Source of the DNA: Lichenicola sp964247755
Lineage (GTDB): Bacteria > Pseudomonadota > Alphaproteobacteria > Acetobacterales > Acetobacteraceae
NCBI GenBank assembly: GCA_964247755.1
Contig: CAXTVX010000010.1
Location: forward strand, 10,858-74,857
Length of the DNA: 64,000 bases
Direction of reading: 5' to 3'
Shown: one piece after another, positions 1 through 8,098 of the stretch
Numbering within the stretch: the first letter of the stretch is position 1
How the letters are laid out: every line of letters begins with the position of its first letter
The notes under the pieces: generated by a model
Databases searched by the model: none
Seen by the model: only the letters and a program-made list of their open reading frames with translations
What the model was told of the DNA's origin: nothing
Made by a program: the position numbers and the translations under genes

Positions 1-1145
1 ACGCGACCGAGCACCAGCATGCCCGCTTCGACGACGGGCTGGAGCTGGAATGCGGCGTGACGCTGAAGCCGCTGACCATGGCGTTCCGCACCTATGGCCG
101 GCTCAGCGACCGCGCCGACAACGCGGTCCTGGTCTGCCACGCCCTGACCGGCGACCAGTACGTGGCCGAGGTCCATCCCGTCACCGGCAAGCCCGGCTGG
201 TGGGACCGGCTGGTGGGACCGGGCCTGCCGATCGACACCGACCGGTTCTTCGTGGTGTGCATCAACGTGCTGGGCGGCTGCATGGGCTCCACCGGGCCCC
301 GGTCCGCGCGCAGCGCGGAGGGCGGCGAGCCGTGGGGTACCGAGTTCCCGCCGGTCACGGTGCGCGACATGGTGCGCGCCCAGGCGCTTGTGGTGAGCCG
401 CCTCGGGATCGACCGGCTGTTCGCGGTGGTGGGCGGCTCGATGGGCGGGATGCAGGTGCTGTCCTGGGCGGCGACCTTCCCCGAGCGGGTGTTCGCGGCG
501 GTGCCGATCGCCACCGCCTCGTTCCATTCTGCACAGAACATCGCCTTCAACGAGGTCAGCCGGCAGGCGATCTTCGCCGACCCGGACTGGCATGGCGGGC
601 GCTACTGGCAGGACGGGCTGGTGCCGGCGCGCGGCCTGGCGGTGGCGCGGATGATGGCGCACATCACCTACCTGTCGGAGGAGGCGCTGACGCGCAAGTT
701 CGGCAGGCGGGTCAGGACCGACCCGGCGGTGCCGACCGGCAACGGCGCCGGCATCGGCCTGTTCGGCGAGATGTTCGAGGTGGAAAGCTACCTGCGCCAC
801 CAGGGATCGAGCTTCGTGCGCCGGTTCGACGCCAACTCCTACCTGACCATCACCCGGGCGATGGACTATTTCGACGTGGCGGCGGACCACGGCGGCGACC
901 TGGTGGCGGCGTTCGCCGGAACGCGGACCCGGTTCTGCGTGGTGTCGTTCTCCTCCGACTGGCTGTTCCCCACCGCGCAGAGCCGGGCGGTGGCACGCGC
1001 GCTGAACCGGGCGGCCGCCAACGTCAGCTTCGTCGAGATCGAGACCGACAAGGGGCACGACGCGTTCCTGCTCGACGAGCCGGACTTCGACCGCACCCTG
1101 CGCGGCTTCCTGTCGGGATGCGCAGAGCACGCCGGTCTCGGCTGA
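1..1145 (+). CDS. metX: Homoserine O-acetyltransferase MetX (5' end missing)
   Basis: Acyl-transfers acetyl (or succinyl) from CoA to the homoserine hydroxyl, the first committed step of methionine synthesis, in the cytoplasm. The alpha/beta-hydrolase hallmarks are visible: nucleophile elbow GGSMGGMQ with the catalytic Ser at nt 438-440, the acid in SSDWLFP, and the base in GHDAFLLDEPDF near the C terminus. An in-frame GTG at 57 exists, but the reading frame is open to the left edge (residues ATEHQHARFDDGLELECG precede it) and MetX proteins normally have such a leader, so the true start lies outside the window. The metW gene follows after 8 nt, the usual alphaproteobacterial metXW pair. Acetyl versus succinyl preference cannot be decided from what I read. 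Confidence 0.95.
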   Translation, partial: ATEHQHARFDDGLELECGVTLKPLTMAFRTYGRLSDRADNAVLVCHALTGDQYVAEVHPVTGKPGWWDRLVGPGLPIDTDRFFVVCINVLGGCMGSTGPRSARSAEGGEPWGTEFPPVTVRDMVRAQALVVSRLGIDRLFAVVGGSMGGMQVLSWAATFPERVFAAVPIATASFHSAQNIAFNEVSRQAIFADPDWHGGRYWQDGLVPARGLAVARMMAHITYLSEEALTRKFGRRVRTDPAVPTGNGAGIGLFGEMFEVESYLRHQGSSFVRRFDANSYLTITRAMDYFDVAADHGGDLVAAFAGTRTRFCVVSFSSDWLFPTAQSRAVARALNRAAANVSFVEIETDKGHDAFLLDEPDFDRTLRGFLSGCAEHAGLG

Positions 1146-1153
1146 GGGCAGGG

Positions 1154-1807
1154 ATGCGACTCGACCAGAAGCTGATCGCGGAGATGATCGAGCCGAACAC
1201 GCGCGTGCTGGACATCGGCAGCGGCGACGGCTCGCTGATCGAGCACCTGTTCCGCACCCGCAACTGCGACGCGCGGGGGATCGAGCTCGACATGGGCGAG
1301 GTGACGCGGTCGGTGGCGCACGGCCTGCCGGTGATGCACGGCGACGCCGACACCGACCTTGCGCACTATCCCGACGGCGCGTTCGACTACGTGGTGCTGT
1401 CTCGCACGCTGCAGGCGGTGGAGCGGCCGCAGGAGGTGCTGCGCCAGATGCTCCGGATCGGCAGGCACGCCGTGGTGTCGTTCCCGAACTTCGGCTACTG
1501 GCGCCTCCGGATGCAGCTTCTGCTGCGCGGCCGCATGCCGATGACGGACGTGTGGGCGCGGCCCTGGTACGAGACCCCGAACATCCATCCCTGCACGGTG
1601 CGCGACTTCTTCGCCCTGTGCGCGGAGGAGGGCTACGCGATCCGCCGCTGGATGGCGGTGGATGACAAGGGCGACCGCGCGCCGTGGCGACGCTCGGCGC
1701 AGCTCGCCAACCTGTTCGGCGAGCAGGCGCTGTTCCTGCTGGAGCGCAGTTCTAGCTCCCGGACCGGGACCGGGCGGATGCCAGCGCGTCCGCCACCAGG
1801 CCGGTGA
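1154..1807 (+). CDS. metW: Methionine biosynthesis protein MetW
   Basis: MetW-family SAM-methyltransferase-like protein that acts with MetX in homoserine acylation. It is 217 residues, starting at the ATG 8 nt after metX. The SAM-binding glycine loop is seen as VLDIGSGDGSLIEHL near residues 19-33, and family segments such as VSFPNFGYWRLRMQLLLRGR and the NLFGEQALFLLER end are intact. The last ~20 residues (Ser/Arg/Pro-rich, after LLER) look like read-through past the usual family end. They overlap the 3' end of the convergent minus-strand gene by 56 nt. Family membership is clear; the tail is probably non-essential (inference). Confidence 0.95.
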   Translation: MRLDQKLIAEMIEPNTRVLDIGSGDGSLIEHLFRTRNCDARGIELDMGEVTRSVAHGLPVMHGDADTDLAHYPDGAFDYVVLSRTLQAVERPQEVLRQMLRIGRHAVVSFPNFGYWRLRMQLLLRGRMPMTDVWARPWYETPNIHPCTVRDFFALCAEEGYAIRRWMAVDDKGDRAPWRRSAQLANLFGEQALFLLERSSSSRTGTGRMPARPPPGR

Positions 1808-2237
1808 CCAAACCGAACAGCGCGTGCAGGCCGAGCCGCTGCGCGGCGGTGGCAATTCCTTCCTGCCGCGGTGTCGGCGTCAGGCGCAGCCGGGGGCCGA
1901 GCAGGCCCCAGAACAGCAGGTAGAACGCTCCCCCGAACAGCAGGCTTCCGCCCGGCCCGCGCAGCACCGGCAACGACCGCAGCGCCGGATAGGTGGCTCC
2001 CATCGCCGCCGACAGGGCGAGGTGGCCGCCGTGGTAGCGAAGCTGCTCGTCGAGTGCGGGCATCGACTCCTGGTGCTGGTAGGGCGAGCCCAGGGCGTTG
2101 GCGGTCTTGCGGCCGAGCCTGACGATGTCCGACGGCTTGGCCGTGCTCCGCTCGATGCCGAGCAGCAGGGCGGTCAGCACGGTGCCGGCTGCGAGGCCGC
2201 CCAGCGCACCCGGACCGGGTCGTCGCGTCCGCTTCAT
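1752..2237 (-). CDS. Small membrane protein of unknown function (DUF1440-like)
   Basis: 161-residue protein with a basic N terminus (MKRTRRPGPG) followed by a hydrophobic segment (about residues 10-27) and two or three further hydrophobic stretches (about 72-90, 97-115 and 130-150), so it is probably an inner-membrane protein. The arrangement resembles small YagU/DUF1440-type proteins, but I cannot confirm the family by eye. Its start has GGAGG upstream at a normal distance (minus strand, just right of 2237). It converges on and overlaps metW by 56 nt, and is divergent from the permease at 2339. No function is assigned. Confidence 0.7.
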   Translation of the reverse strand: MKRTRRPGPGALGGLAAGTVLTALLLGIERSTAKPSDIVRLGRKTANALGSPYQHQESMPALDEQLRYHGGHLALSAAMGATYPALRSLPVLRGPGGSLLFGGAFYLLFWGLLGPRLRLTPTPRQEGIATAAQRLGLHALFGLVTGLVADALASARSRSGS

Positions 2238-2338
2238 GGCTCCTCCTCCGGCCTGGTCCGGCAGCCTGAACCGGGTCGCGGCCTGGCCGGTTGCCTCGTT
2301 GCGGGCGATAAATCCCGGAGTGGGAGGAAAGGCTGTTC

Positions 2339-3661
2339 ATGAGCGAGTCCGGTGCTGCCGACCGTGGCCTCGGCGCGACGCTGACGCTGCCGATGGCGTT
2401 CTGCGTGTCCCTGAAGCAGGTGATCGGCGGCGGCGTGGTGGTGCTGACCGGGACCGCGGTGGCGCTGACCGGAGCGGGCGCGGCACCGGCCTACCTGTTG
2501 GCCTGCGTCGTGGTGCTGCTGGTCAGCCTTCCCTACGCGGTGCTGGGGGCGGCGCGGCCGGTCTCGGGAAGCCTGTATCGCTGGCCGAGCCGGTTCATCG
2601 GACCTTCGGCCGGGTTCATCGCCTTCTGGATGGTGCTGAGCACCCATGTCGGGCTCGCCGCCTATGCCGCCACCTTTGGCGACACGCTGCATGCGCTGCT
2701 GCCGGCGGTGTCCGCCAGGGCGGGCGGGGTGGCGGCGCTGGCGCTGGTGCTGGGGCTGAACCTGCTCGGCACCGCGGTGTCGGCGCGCGCCGGGATCGCG
2801 ATCACGGCGGTGGTGGCGCTGTCGCTGGGCGCGCTGGCCGTGGCCGGGGCGCCGCACGTGGAGCCGGCGCGGCTCGGGCACCTGCTGCCGCATGGCTGGC
2901 ACGGGCTGCTGGCGGCGGCGGCGCTGCTGACCTTCCCGATCAGCGGCGCGACGCTGGTGTCGGAGCTGTCCGGCGAGATGCGTCGGCCGGGACGCGACGT
3001 TCCGGTCGCCATCCTCGGCGCCACCGCCTGCGCCGCCCTGCTCTACGTGCTGGTGGCGCTGGTGGCGGCCGGAGTGCCCCCGGCAGGTCCGGGGGAGCGG
3101 TCGCTGGTCGAGGTGGCGGCCACCGTGATGCGGCCGGTGCCGCTGGCGCTGTTCGAGCTGGGCGCCGGGATCGTCAGCATGCTGGGGATCATGAACGCGC
3201 ACATGCTGTGGGGCAGCCGGAGCATCCTGATGGCTGCCGCCGACGGCTGGCTGCCGCAGCTGTTTGGCCGCACCAGCCGGCGCGGCGTGCCGGTGGGCCC
3301 GCTTCTCCTGCTCGGGCTGATCGGCGCGGTGCCGCTGCTGGCCGGGCTGGACGTGGCCAGCATCATCCGGGTGAGCGGGCTCGGCGCCAGCATCTCGGCG
3401 ATCCTGTCCGTCGCCTGCGCGCCGCTCAACGCGCGCGCCGATCCCGTCGCCTACCGCGCATCGCCGCTGCCGGTGCCTCCAGGTGTGCTGCTGCTCGCAG
3501 CGGTGCTGGCGATCGCGTCGCAGGGAGTGACGATCGTGCTGCTGCTGCGCGACCTGCCGCTCCGGCTCCTGCTGCTGTGGGGGCTGTGGCTCGCGGCGGG
3601 TGGCGCGATCGTCGCCGGGCGTCGACGGCTGGTCCGGGTGGAGGAGGCGCCGGGCGGCTAG
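2339..3661 (+). CDS. APC-superfamily amino acid permease
   Basis: 440-residue integral membrane transporter of the amino acid-polyamine-organocation superfamily. The N-terminal segment SLKQVIGGGVVVLTG matches the conserved first helix with its glycine-rich unwound substrate site. About 11-12 hydrophobic helices follow, and the cytoplasmic loop SELSGEMRRPGRDVP after the sixth helix is typical. ATG 2339 is preceded by GGGAGGAAAGG, a strong ribosome-binding site. The substrate cannot be read from sequence. The stop codon (3659-3661) lies inside the palindromic element at 3658-3711. Confidence 0.88.
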   Translation: MSESGAADRGLGATLTLPMAFCVSLKQVIGGGVVVLTGTAVALTGAGAAPAYLLACVVVLLVSLPYAVLGAARPVSGSLYRWPSRFIGPSAGFIAFWMVLSTHVGLAAYAATFGDTLHALLPAVSARAGGVAALALVLGLNLLGTAVSARAGIAITAVVALSLGALAVAGAPHVEPARLGHLLPHGWHGLLAAAALLTFPISGATLVSELSGEMRRPGRDVPVAILGATACAALLYVLVALVAAGVPPAGPGERSLVEVAATVMRPVPLALFELGAGIVSMLGIMNAHMLWGSRSILMAAADGWLPQLFGRTSRRGVPVGPLLLLGLIGAVPLLAGLDVASIIRVSGLGASISAILSVACAPLNARADPVAYRASPLPVPPGVLLLAAVLAIASQGVTIVLLLRDLPLRLLLLWGLWLAAGGAIVAGRRRLVRVEEAPGG

Positions 3662-3711
3662 AGCATGATCGCTTGATCATGCTCTGCTTCATCCTGGTAA
3701 AGCTGCTCTAG
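3658..3711. repeat. REP-like palindromic element, likely bidirectional terminator
   Basis: The 54-bp element has an outer 8-bp inverted repeat CTAGAGCA (3658-3665) / TGCTCTAG (3704-3711). It also has an inner perfect 11-bp stem AGAGCATGATC (3660-3670) / GATCATGCTCT (3675-3685) with a GCTT loop. It sits exactly between convergent genes and supplies both stop codons (TAG 3659-3661 plus strand; TAG 3710-3708 minus strand). Short AGAGCATGATC-type palindromes are dispersed repeats in alphaproteobacterial genomes. Copy number in this genome cannot be checked here. It probably also terminates both transcripts. Confidence 0.75.
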
Positions 3712-4148
3712 ACCGCCTCCAGCCACTCGGTCTCGCGCACCACCACCGAGCGCAGCAGGCCGAGCACGGTCTCGCCGCCGTCGGAGCGGGCGGCCAGCGT
3801 GTCGCTGAGGCCCGCCATCCCGCCGGCGCCGAGCGCACGGGTTCCGGTGAAGGCCATCGACCAGTCGGCAAAGTGCCGCTCGGCGATCGGGCCGGACTGC
3901 AGCACGATGATCTCGCCGTGCCGCTCGTCGCACTGGATGCGCTCGAACGCCGCCATCACCGCGTCCATCGGCCCTTCCAGCACCTGGGCGAAGCATCCGT
4001 CGCTGAACAGCAGCCCGCCCGTGACTTGGTCGCGGGCATTGTTCTCGCGCGACTTGGCCAGGATCCCGCCGATGTTCTCCGACACCACGTTGGACGTGCC
4101 GGGAATGCGGTTACGGCTGCAATAAACGACCTGGTACAGTTCGGACAT
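3708..4148 (-). CDS. BLUF-domain blue-light sensor protein
   Basis: 146-residue single-domain flavin photoreceptor. From the chosen ATG (4148) the chromophore triad of BLUF domains is present: Tyr9 in YQVVYCSRN, Asn37 in SRENNARDQVTG, and Gln55 in FAQVLEG. The later Trp in RHFADWSMAF matches the conserved beta5 Trp position. The Tyr-Asn spacing is 28 rather than the usual 24, implying a ~4-residue insertion in the first loop. ATG 4148 is chosen over the in-frame TTG at 4154 because AAGGAG sits 7 nt before it. It starts 12 nt after the stop of the GGDEF-EAL gene, so the two are probably cotranscribed, and the likely role is light-dependent control of that enzyme (inference). Confidence 0.9.
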   Translation of the reverse strand: MSELYQVVYCSRNRIPGTSNVVSENIGGILAKSRENNARDQVTGGLLFSDGCFAQVLEGPMDAVMAAFERIQCDERHGEIIVLQSGPIAERHFADWSMAFTGTRALGAGGMAGLSDTLAARSDGGETVLGLLRSVVVRETEWLEAV

Positions 4149-4160
4149 GATCAAACTCCT

Positions 4161-5930
4161 TCAGGAAAGAGGTATCGGTTCGCGACGGTTGTAGCCGGCG
4201 ATCAGTTCGGCCACCTGCGCCACAGGCACCGGCCGGCTGAACAGGTAGCCCTGCACCGAGGTGCAGCCGCCGTCGCGTATCCGCTCCAGCTGGCTGGCGG
4301 TCTCGACGCCTTCGGCGATGGTGGCCATGCCAAGGCTGGCGCCCAGCGCCGTGATCGCCCGGATGACCGCGTTCTGGCCCACGTCGTCGTCACGGTCCTT
4401 CACGAACGACCGGTCGATCTTGATCTTGTCGAACGGGAAGCTGTGCAGCTGGCTCAGCGAGGAATAGCCGGTGCCGAAATCGTCCATCACCACCCGCGCG
4501 CCCATCCCGCGCAGCTGGTGCAGCGCCGCCAGCACCGGCTCGGCGTCGCGCAGCAGCACGCTTTCGGTGATCTCGATCTCCAGCCGTCGGCCCGGAAGCT
4601 TCGACACCGCGAGCGCACGGCTCACCGCCTCGACCAGCCTGCCGGTGTTCTCGAACTGGTACGGCGACACGTTGACCGCGATCGTGACCTCCTCGGACCA
4701 CCGGGCCGCTTCCAGGCAGGCCTGGCTCAGCACCCACTCGCCAAGCGGCACGATCAGCCCGATCTCCTCGGCGAGCGGGATGAAGTCGGCGGGGGACACC
4801 ATGCCGCGCTCGGGATGGCGCCAGCGCAGCAGCGCCTCGAAGCCGACGATGGCATGGTGCTCCAGGTCGATCTGCGGCTGGTAGTGCAGCTCGAACTGGC
4901 GCAGCGCCAGCGCCTTGCGCAGGTCGATCTCGATCAGGCGTCGGGCCGCGGCGCGCGCGTCCATCTCGGGCCTGAAGAAGCTGTGGGTGCTGCGGCCCAT
5001 CGCCTTGGCATCGTAGAGCGCCAGGTCGGCGTTGCGCAGCAGCTCCTGGCAGGTGGCGCCATCCTCCGGGAAGACGGCGATGCCGAGGCTGGCGCCGATG
5101 TTCACCAGGTGCCCGTCAACCAGGTAGGGCCGCCCGACCACGTCGGTGATCCGGCGCGCGAGCTGGTCCAGCACCTCGCGTTCCGGTGCAGGCGACACCA
5201 GCAGGGCGAACTCGTCGCCACCGAGCCGTGCCAGGGCGTCGTGCTGGCGCAGCACCGAGCGCAGCCGCTTGGCGACCAGGCACAGCAGCCCGTCGCCGGC
5301 GGAATGGCCGAGCGTGTCGTTCACGCCCTTGAAGCGGTCCAGGTCCACCGCGAGCACCGCGAGCCGCGCCGGACCGGCCGCCGCCTGGCCCGTGGGCTGG
5401 TGCTCGGTACCGGCACCGACCATGGTCTCGATCCGGTCGTGGAACAGGGCGCGGCTGAGCAGGCCGGTCAGGGGATCGCACCTCGCCTGCTCGATCGCTT
5501 CCGCTTCCGCGCTGCGCTGTGCGGTCACCTCGGTGAAGGAGGCCATCCAGTGCCGGTCGGGCAGCGGGGCCACGCGCAGCGCGAAGAAGCGTGCGCCGGA
5601 CGCCGCAAGCGTCAGGTCCTGCGGCGCGCGCCTGTCCACCGCGCCCTGGCAGGCCTCGTGGATCTGCTGCACCAGCGTGCCGGACAGCAGCGCGCTCGCT
5701 TCCATCAGCATCAGCAGCGATCCCGCACCGTCAGCCACGTCGGGATCGATCTCCAGCATGGAACGCAGCCGGGCGTTGACGAACAGGATGTCGAGCGTCC
5801 TGTCGAAGGTCGCGACCCCTGCGTCCAGCCCATCCAGCGTGGCGCGCAGGTGCGCCAGCGGGGCGGGCACGCGTGTTCCGCCCGGGTCGGCCGGTCTGGT
5901 GTCGTCCGCAGGCTGGGAAGGGTAGGGCAA
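4161..5930 (-). CDS. PAS-GGDEF-EAL cyclic-di-GMP synthase/phosphodiesterase
   Basis: 589-residue cytoplasmic signalling protein, with no membrane segment seen. A PAS-like region occupies about residues 25-140. The diguanylate cyclase domain has an intact GGDEF motif (237-241) and an inhibitory I-site RQHD (228-231) at the canonical distance. The EAL domain begins with FEALLRWRHPE (EAL 365-367) and keeps the N of NVSPYQFEN, the E of EIEITESVL, DDFGTGYSS (483-488), the K of KIKIDRSFV and AEGVETASQL. Both catalytic sites therefore look competent, and the PAS domain or the neighbouring BLUF protein could set the balance. It is the first gene of a two-gene operon with the BLUF sensor. Dual activity is inferred from motifs only. 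Confidence 0.93.
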   Translation of the reverse strand: MPYPSQPADDTRPADPGGTRVPAPLAHLRATLDGLDAGVATFDRTLDILFVNARLRSMLEIDPDVADGAGSLLMLMEASALLSGTLVQQIHEACQGAVDRRAPQDLTLAASGARFFALRVAPLPDRHWMASFTEVTAQRSAEAEAIEQARCDPLTGLLSRALFHDRIETMVGAGTEHQPTGQAAAGPARLAVLAVDLDRFKGVNDTLGHSAGDGLLCLVAKRLRSVLRQHDALARLGGDEFALLVSPAPEREVLDQLARRITDVVGRPYLVDGHLVNIGASLGIAVFPEDGATCQELLRNADLALYDAKAMGRSTHSFFRPEMDARAAARRLIEIDLRKALALRQFELHYQPQIDLEHHAIVGFEALLRWRHPERGMVSPADFIPLAEEIGLIVPLGEWVLSQACLEAARWSEEVTIAVNVSPYQFENTGRLVEAVSRALAVSKLPGRRLEIEITESVLLRDAEPVLAALHQLRGMGARVVMDDFGTGYSSLSQLHSFPFDKIKIDRSFVKDRDDDVGQNAVIRAITALGASLGMATIAEGVETASQLERIRDGGCTSVQGYLFSRPVPVAQVAELIAGYNRREPIPLS

Positions 5931-6109
5931 CGGCTGGCTCCGCTTCCGGGCCGGTCCGTCCTTGCCGGAGCCCGATCGTCTTCTGTCGGCAGGCAGACTA
6001 GGACGCGGATGGCTTACGGACGGTTAACGGCCGGCCGGTTCATTGTCCGGACGCATCGAACCGGTCAAGATCGGCGCCGCGGGCACGACCGGAACCGCGG
6101 GAGGGTGCC

Positions 6110-7126
6110 ATGTTCGGATCGGTGGTTCTTGACGTCGCGATCGGGCTCAGCCTGCTGTTCCTGTTCGTCAGCCTGATCTGCTCGGCGATCCGCGAGGCGA
6201 TCGAGGCCGTGCTCAACACCCGGGCGTCGGACCTCGAGCGCGGCATACGCGAGATGCTGGACGATCCCGGCGGCCAGGGCGCTGCCCGCGCGCTGTATTC
6301 GCACCCGATGGTGTTCGGGCTCTACGACGGCGCCTATGCGCCCGAGCGGCTGCAGCCGCACCGGAGCCTGCTGACCGGGAGCCGGTCGCTGCGCATGCCG
6401 ATCCGGCAGCGCGGCAACCTGCCCGCCTACATCCCGGCCGGGAACTTCGCCCGCGCCTTCCTGGACCTGGCGGTGCGCGGACCGATCGGCGGCGGCGGCC
6501 CGGCCTCAGGCGAGCCGGTCACCGTCCGGGCGCTGTCGGCCCACGCGCAGGCGATGCCGGACAACCGGACCAGGCGGGCGCTGCTGAGCGCGCTGGACGG
6601 CGCGGAGGACGACCTCGGACGCGTCCAGTGGGCGGTCGAGCGGTGGTTCGACAGCTGCATGGAACGGGTGTCGGGCTGGTACAAGCGGCGGACCCAGGTG
6701 ATCCTGTTCGGGATCGGGCTGGCGACGGCGGCGGTGATGAACGTGGACGCGTTCAGCGTCGGCAAGGCGCTGTTCGAGGACAAGGCGTTGCGCGACGGGG
6801 CGGTGGCGCAGGCAGTGTCGCTGGTGCCGGGACCGGGGAAGGGCGTGCCGGAACAGGCCGGGGAGGGCTTCGCCGCCCTGCGTGACGAGCTGGCGCAGAT
6901 CCGGTTCCCGTGCGGCTGGGGCAGCCCGTCGCCGCAGCAGCTCCGCCGGCCCGGCACCGGCGGCAGGCCCGGCACGGTCGACGCCGGTGCCGTGCTGCAG
7001 ATGCTGGTCGGCTGGAGCGTCACGGCGTTCGCGGTGACCCTGGGCGCGCCGTTCTGGTTCGACATGCTGAACCGGTTCACGATCGCCCGCTCGACGGTCA
7101 AGCCGGGCTTCGGGATCAGGCGCTGA
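6110..7126 (+). CDS. Unknown membrane protein with three predicted helices
   Basis: 338 residues, family not recognised. The N-terminal hydrophobic segment is about residues 5-27, followed by a long polar region containing ARALYSHPMVFGLYDG. A second hydrophobic segment lies near 200-215, just after the amphipathic SGWYKRRTQ stretch. There is a further polar loop, and a third helix near 300-320 ends in APFWFDMLNRFTIARSTVKP. The ATG follows GGGAGGGTGCC. The topology suggests an inner-membrane protein with two sizeable soluble loops. No catalytic motif is apparent. It stands alone on the plus strand between divergent and convergent neighbours. Confidence 0.75.
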   Translation: MFGSVVLDVAIGLSLLFLFVSLICSAIREAIEAVLNTRASDLERGIREMLDDPGGQGAARALYSHPMVFGLYDGAYAPERLQPHRSLLTGSRSLRMPIRQRGNLPAYIPAGNFARAFLDLAVRGPIGGGGPASGEPVTVRALSAHAQAMPDNRTRRALLSALDGAEDDLGRVQWAVERWFDSCMERVSGWYKRRTQVILFGIGLATAAVMNVDAFSVGKALFEDKALRDGAVAQAVSLVPGPGKGVPEQAGEGFAALRDELAQIRFPCGWGSPSPQQLRRPGTGGRPGTVDAGAVLQMLVGWSVTAFAVTLGAPFWFDMLNRFTIARSTVKPGFGIRR

Positions 7127-7170
7127 GCTGCGGCCTGCGGGGCGCCCAATCGACGCCTGGACCGGCGTGG

Positions 7171-7293
7171 TCAGGCCGGCGGCGTGGTGCCCGTGCCGCG
7201 CCGACGCAGGCCGGACCACATGTGCGGACAAACGAGGGTGGCGAGACCGGCCAGGCCGATGCCGAGCAGAAAGGTCCTGATGATGCCGGACAC
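7171..7293 (-). CDS. Possible 40-residue single-helix membrane protein
   Basis: Small frame with GTG start at 7293 preceded by GGGAGG (about 5 nt spacing), and TGA at 7173-7171. The translation begins VSGIIRTFLLGIGLAGLATL, continues with CPHMWSGLRRR and ends TPPA. That gives one hydrophobic helix followed by a basic turn, a plausible small inner-membrane protein. It lies 85 nt downstream of the dioxygenase gene on the same strand. No family is recognised, and a chance frame cannot be excluded. Confidence 0.35.
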   Translation of the reverse strand: MSGIIRTFLLGIGLAGLATLVCPHMWSGLRRRGTGTTPPA

Positions 7294-7378
7294 GCGATGC
7301 CTCCCCCGGGTGCACGGCGTCAACCCGGGACGGCCTGCCCGGTTTCGCTTGGCCCCGGTGTTGATGGCGCCTGCCGGT

Positions 7379-8098
7379 TCACTGCCGGCGGAAGGTCACC
7401 ACCAGGACGTCGCGATGCGCAGGCAGCGTTGGATCGAGCGGGCGGATCGCGGTGACGCCGTGGTAGACGCGGCCGTCGTCGACGAAGGCTGCGTCCAGCG
7501 GCTCGCGCAGGGTGAAGGAGCCGAGCAGGCGGCGCTGCGCATCGTGGATGCTGGTGACCCCGCTCGCGATGTTCTCCCGCGCCACCAGCAGCACCAGCAC
7601 CCAGTCGACGCCGTCGCGGTGCAGGCCTTCGGGCGTAGGCTGCGCGTCCTCGCCGCCGCTCGGCTCGATCCGGAACTGGTGCAGCTCGACGTGCCAGGTG
7701 TCCGGGCGGGCGCCGGGCGAGGTCAGGTCCTCGAACACGGTCCGGCAGGCCGACAGGATGGCGAGAAGCACCGGATGGGTGGCGACCTGGTCCTCCACCG
7801 GGGTGAACCAGCGCTCGATGCCGCCGTTCAGGGCGTTGTGGTCGCGGCTCTGGTAGTGCGGCTGGTGCGGCTTGCGTTCGAAGCCTCCGGTGCCGGCAGC
7901 GAACACGGCGTGGCGCCGGCGGCGGTAGCGGCCACCGTCGGCCATGTAGCGGTCGAGGCCGAGATGGTCCCAGCTTGCGGCGAACCCGCCCCAGCGCTGC
8001 AGCGCGTCGGGCCCGAGCAGCGCGCGCATCCGCGCCGCCGGAACGAACGCGTAGCCGTCGGCGGCGAGAACCGCTTCCGGGGCGGCGGGATCAGCCAT
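7379..8098 (-). CDS. 2OG-Fe(II) dioxygenase, amino-acid hydroxylase type
   Basis: 239-residue cytoplasmic enzyme resembling the PF10014-type 2OG-Fe dioxygenases, a family that includes L-isoleucine 4-hydroxylase. The iron facial triad is visible: His160 and Asp162 in EGLHRDGVDW, and His213 in VYHGVTAIRP. Arg219 is placed to bind the 2-oxoglutarate carboxylate. The family segments WHVELHQFRIE and SRDHNALNGGIERWF are also present. The start (ATG 8098) overlaps the last 8 nt of the upstream mechanosensitive channel gene, implying translational coupling. The substrate is not known; a free amino acid is the best guess from the family. Confidence 0.85.
   Translation of the reverse strand: MADPAAPEAVLAADGYAFVPAARMRALLGPDALQRWGGFAASWDHLGLDRYMADGGRYRRRRHAVFAAGTGGFERKPHQPHYQSRDHNALNGGIERWFTPVEDQVATHPVLLAILSACRTVFEDLTSPGARPDTWHVELHQFRIEPSGGEDAQPTPEGLHRDGVDWVLVLLVARENIASGVTSIHDAQRRLLGSFTLREPLDAAFVDDGRVYHGVTAIRPLDPTLPAHRDVLVVTFRRQ

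Noticed and set aside
50..1153. Long open frame on the plus strand overlapping metX and running into metW
   Set aside because: Its translation over metX is Arg/Ala/Gly-rich without any motif, while the other frame gives a clean MetX; only the part from 1154 (metW) is real.
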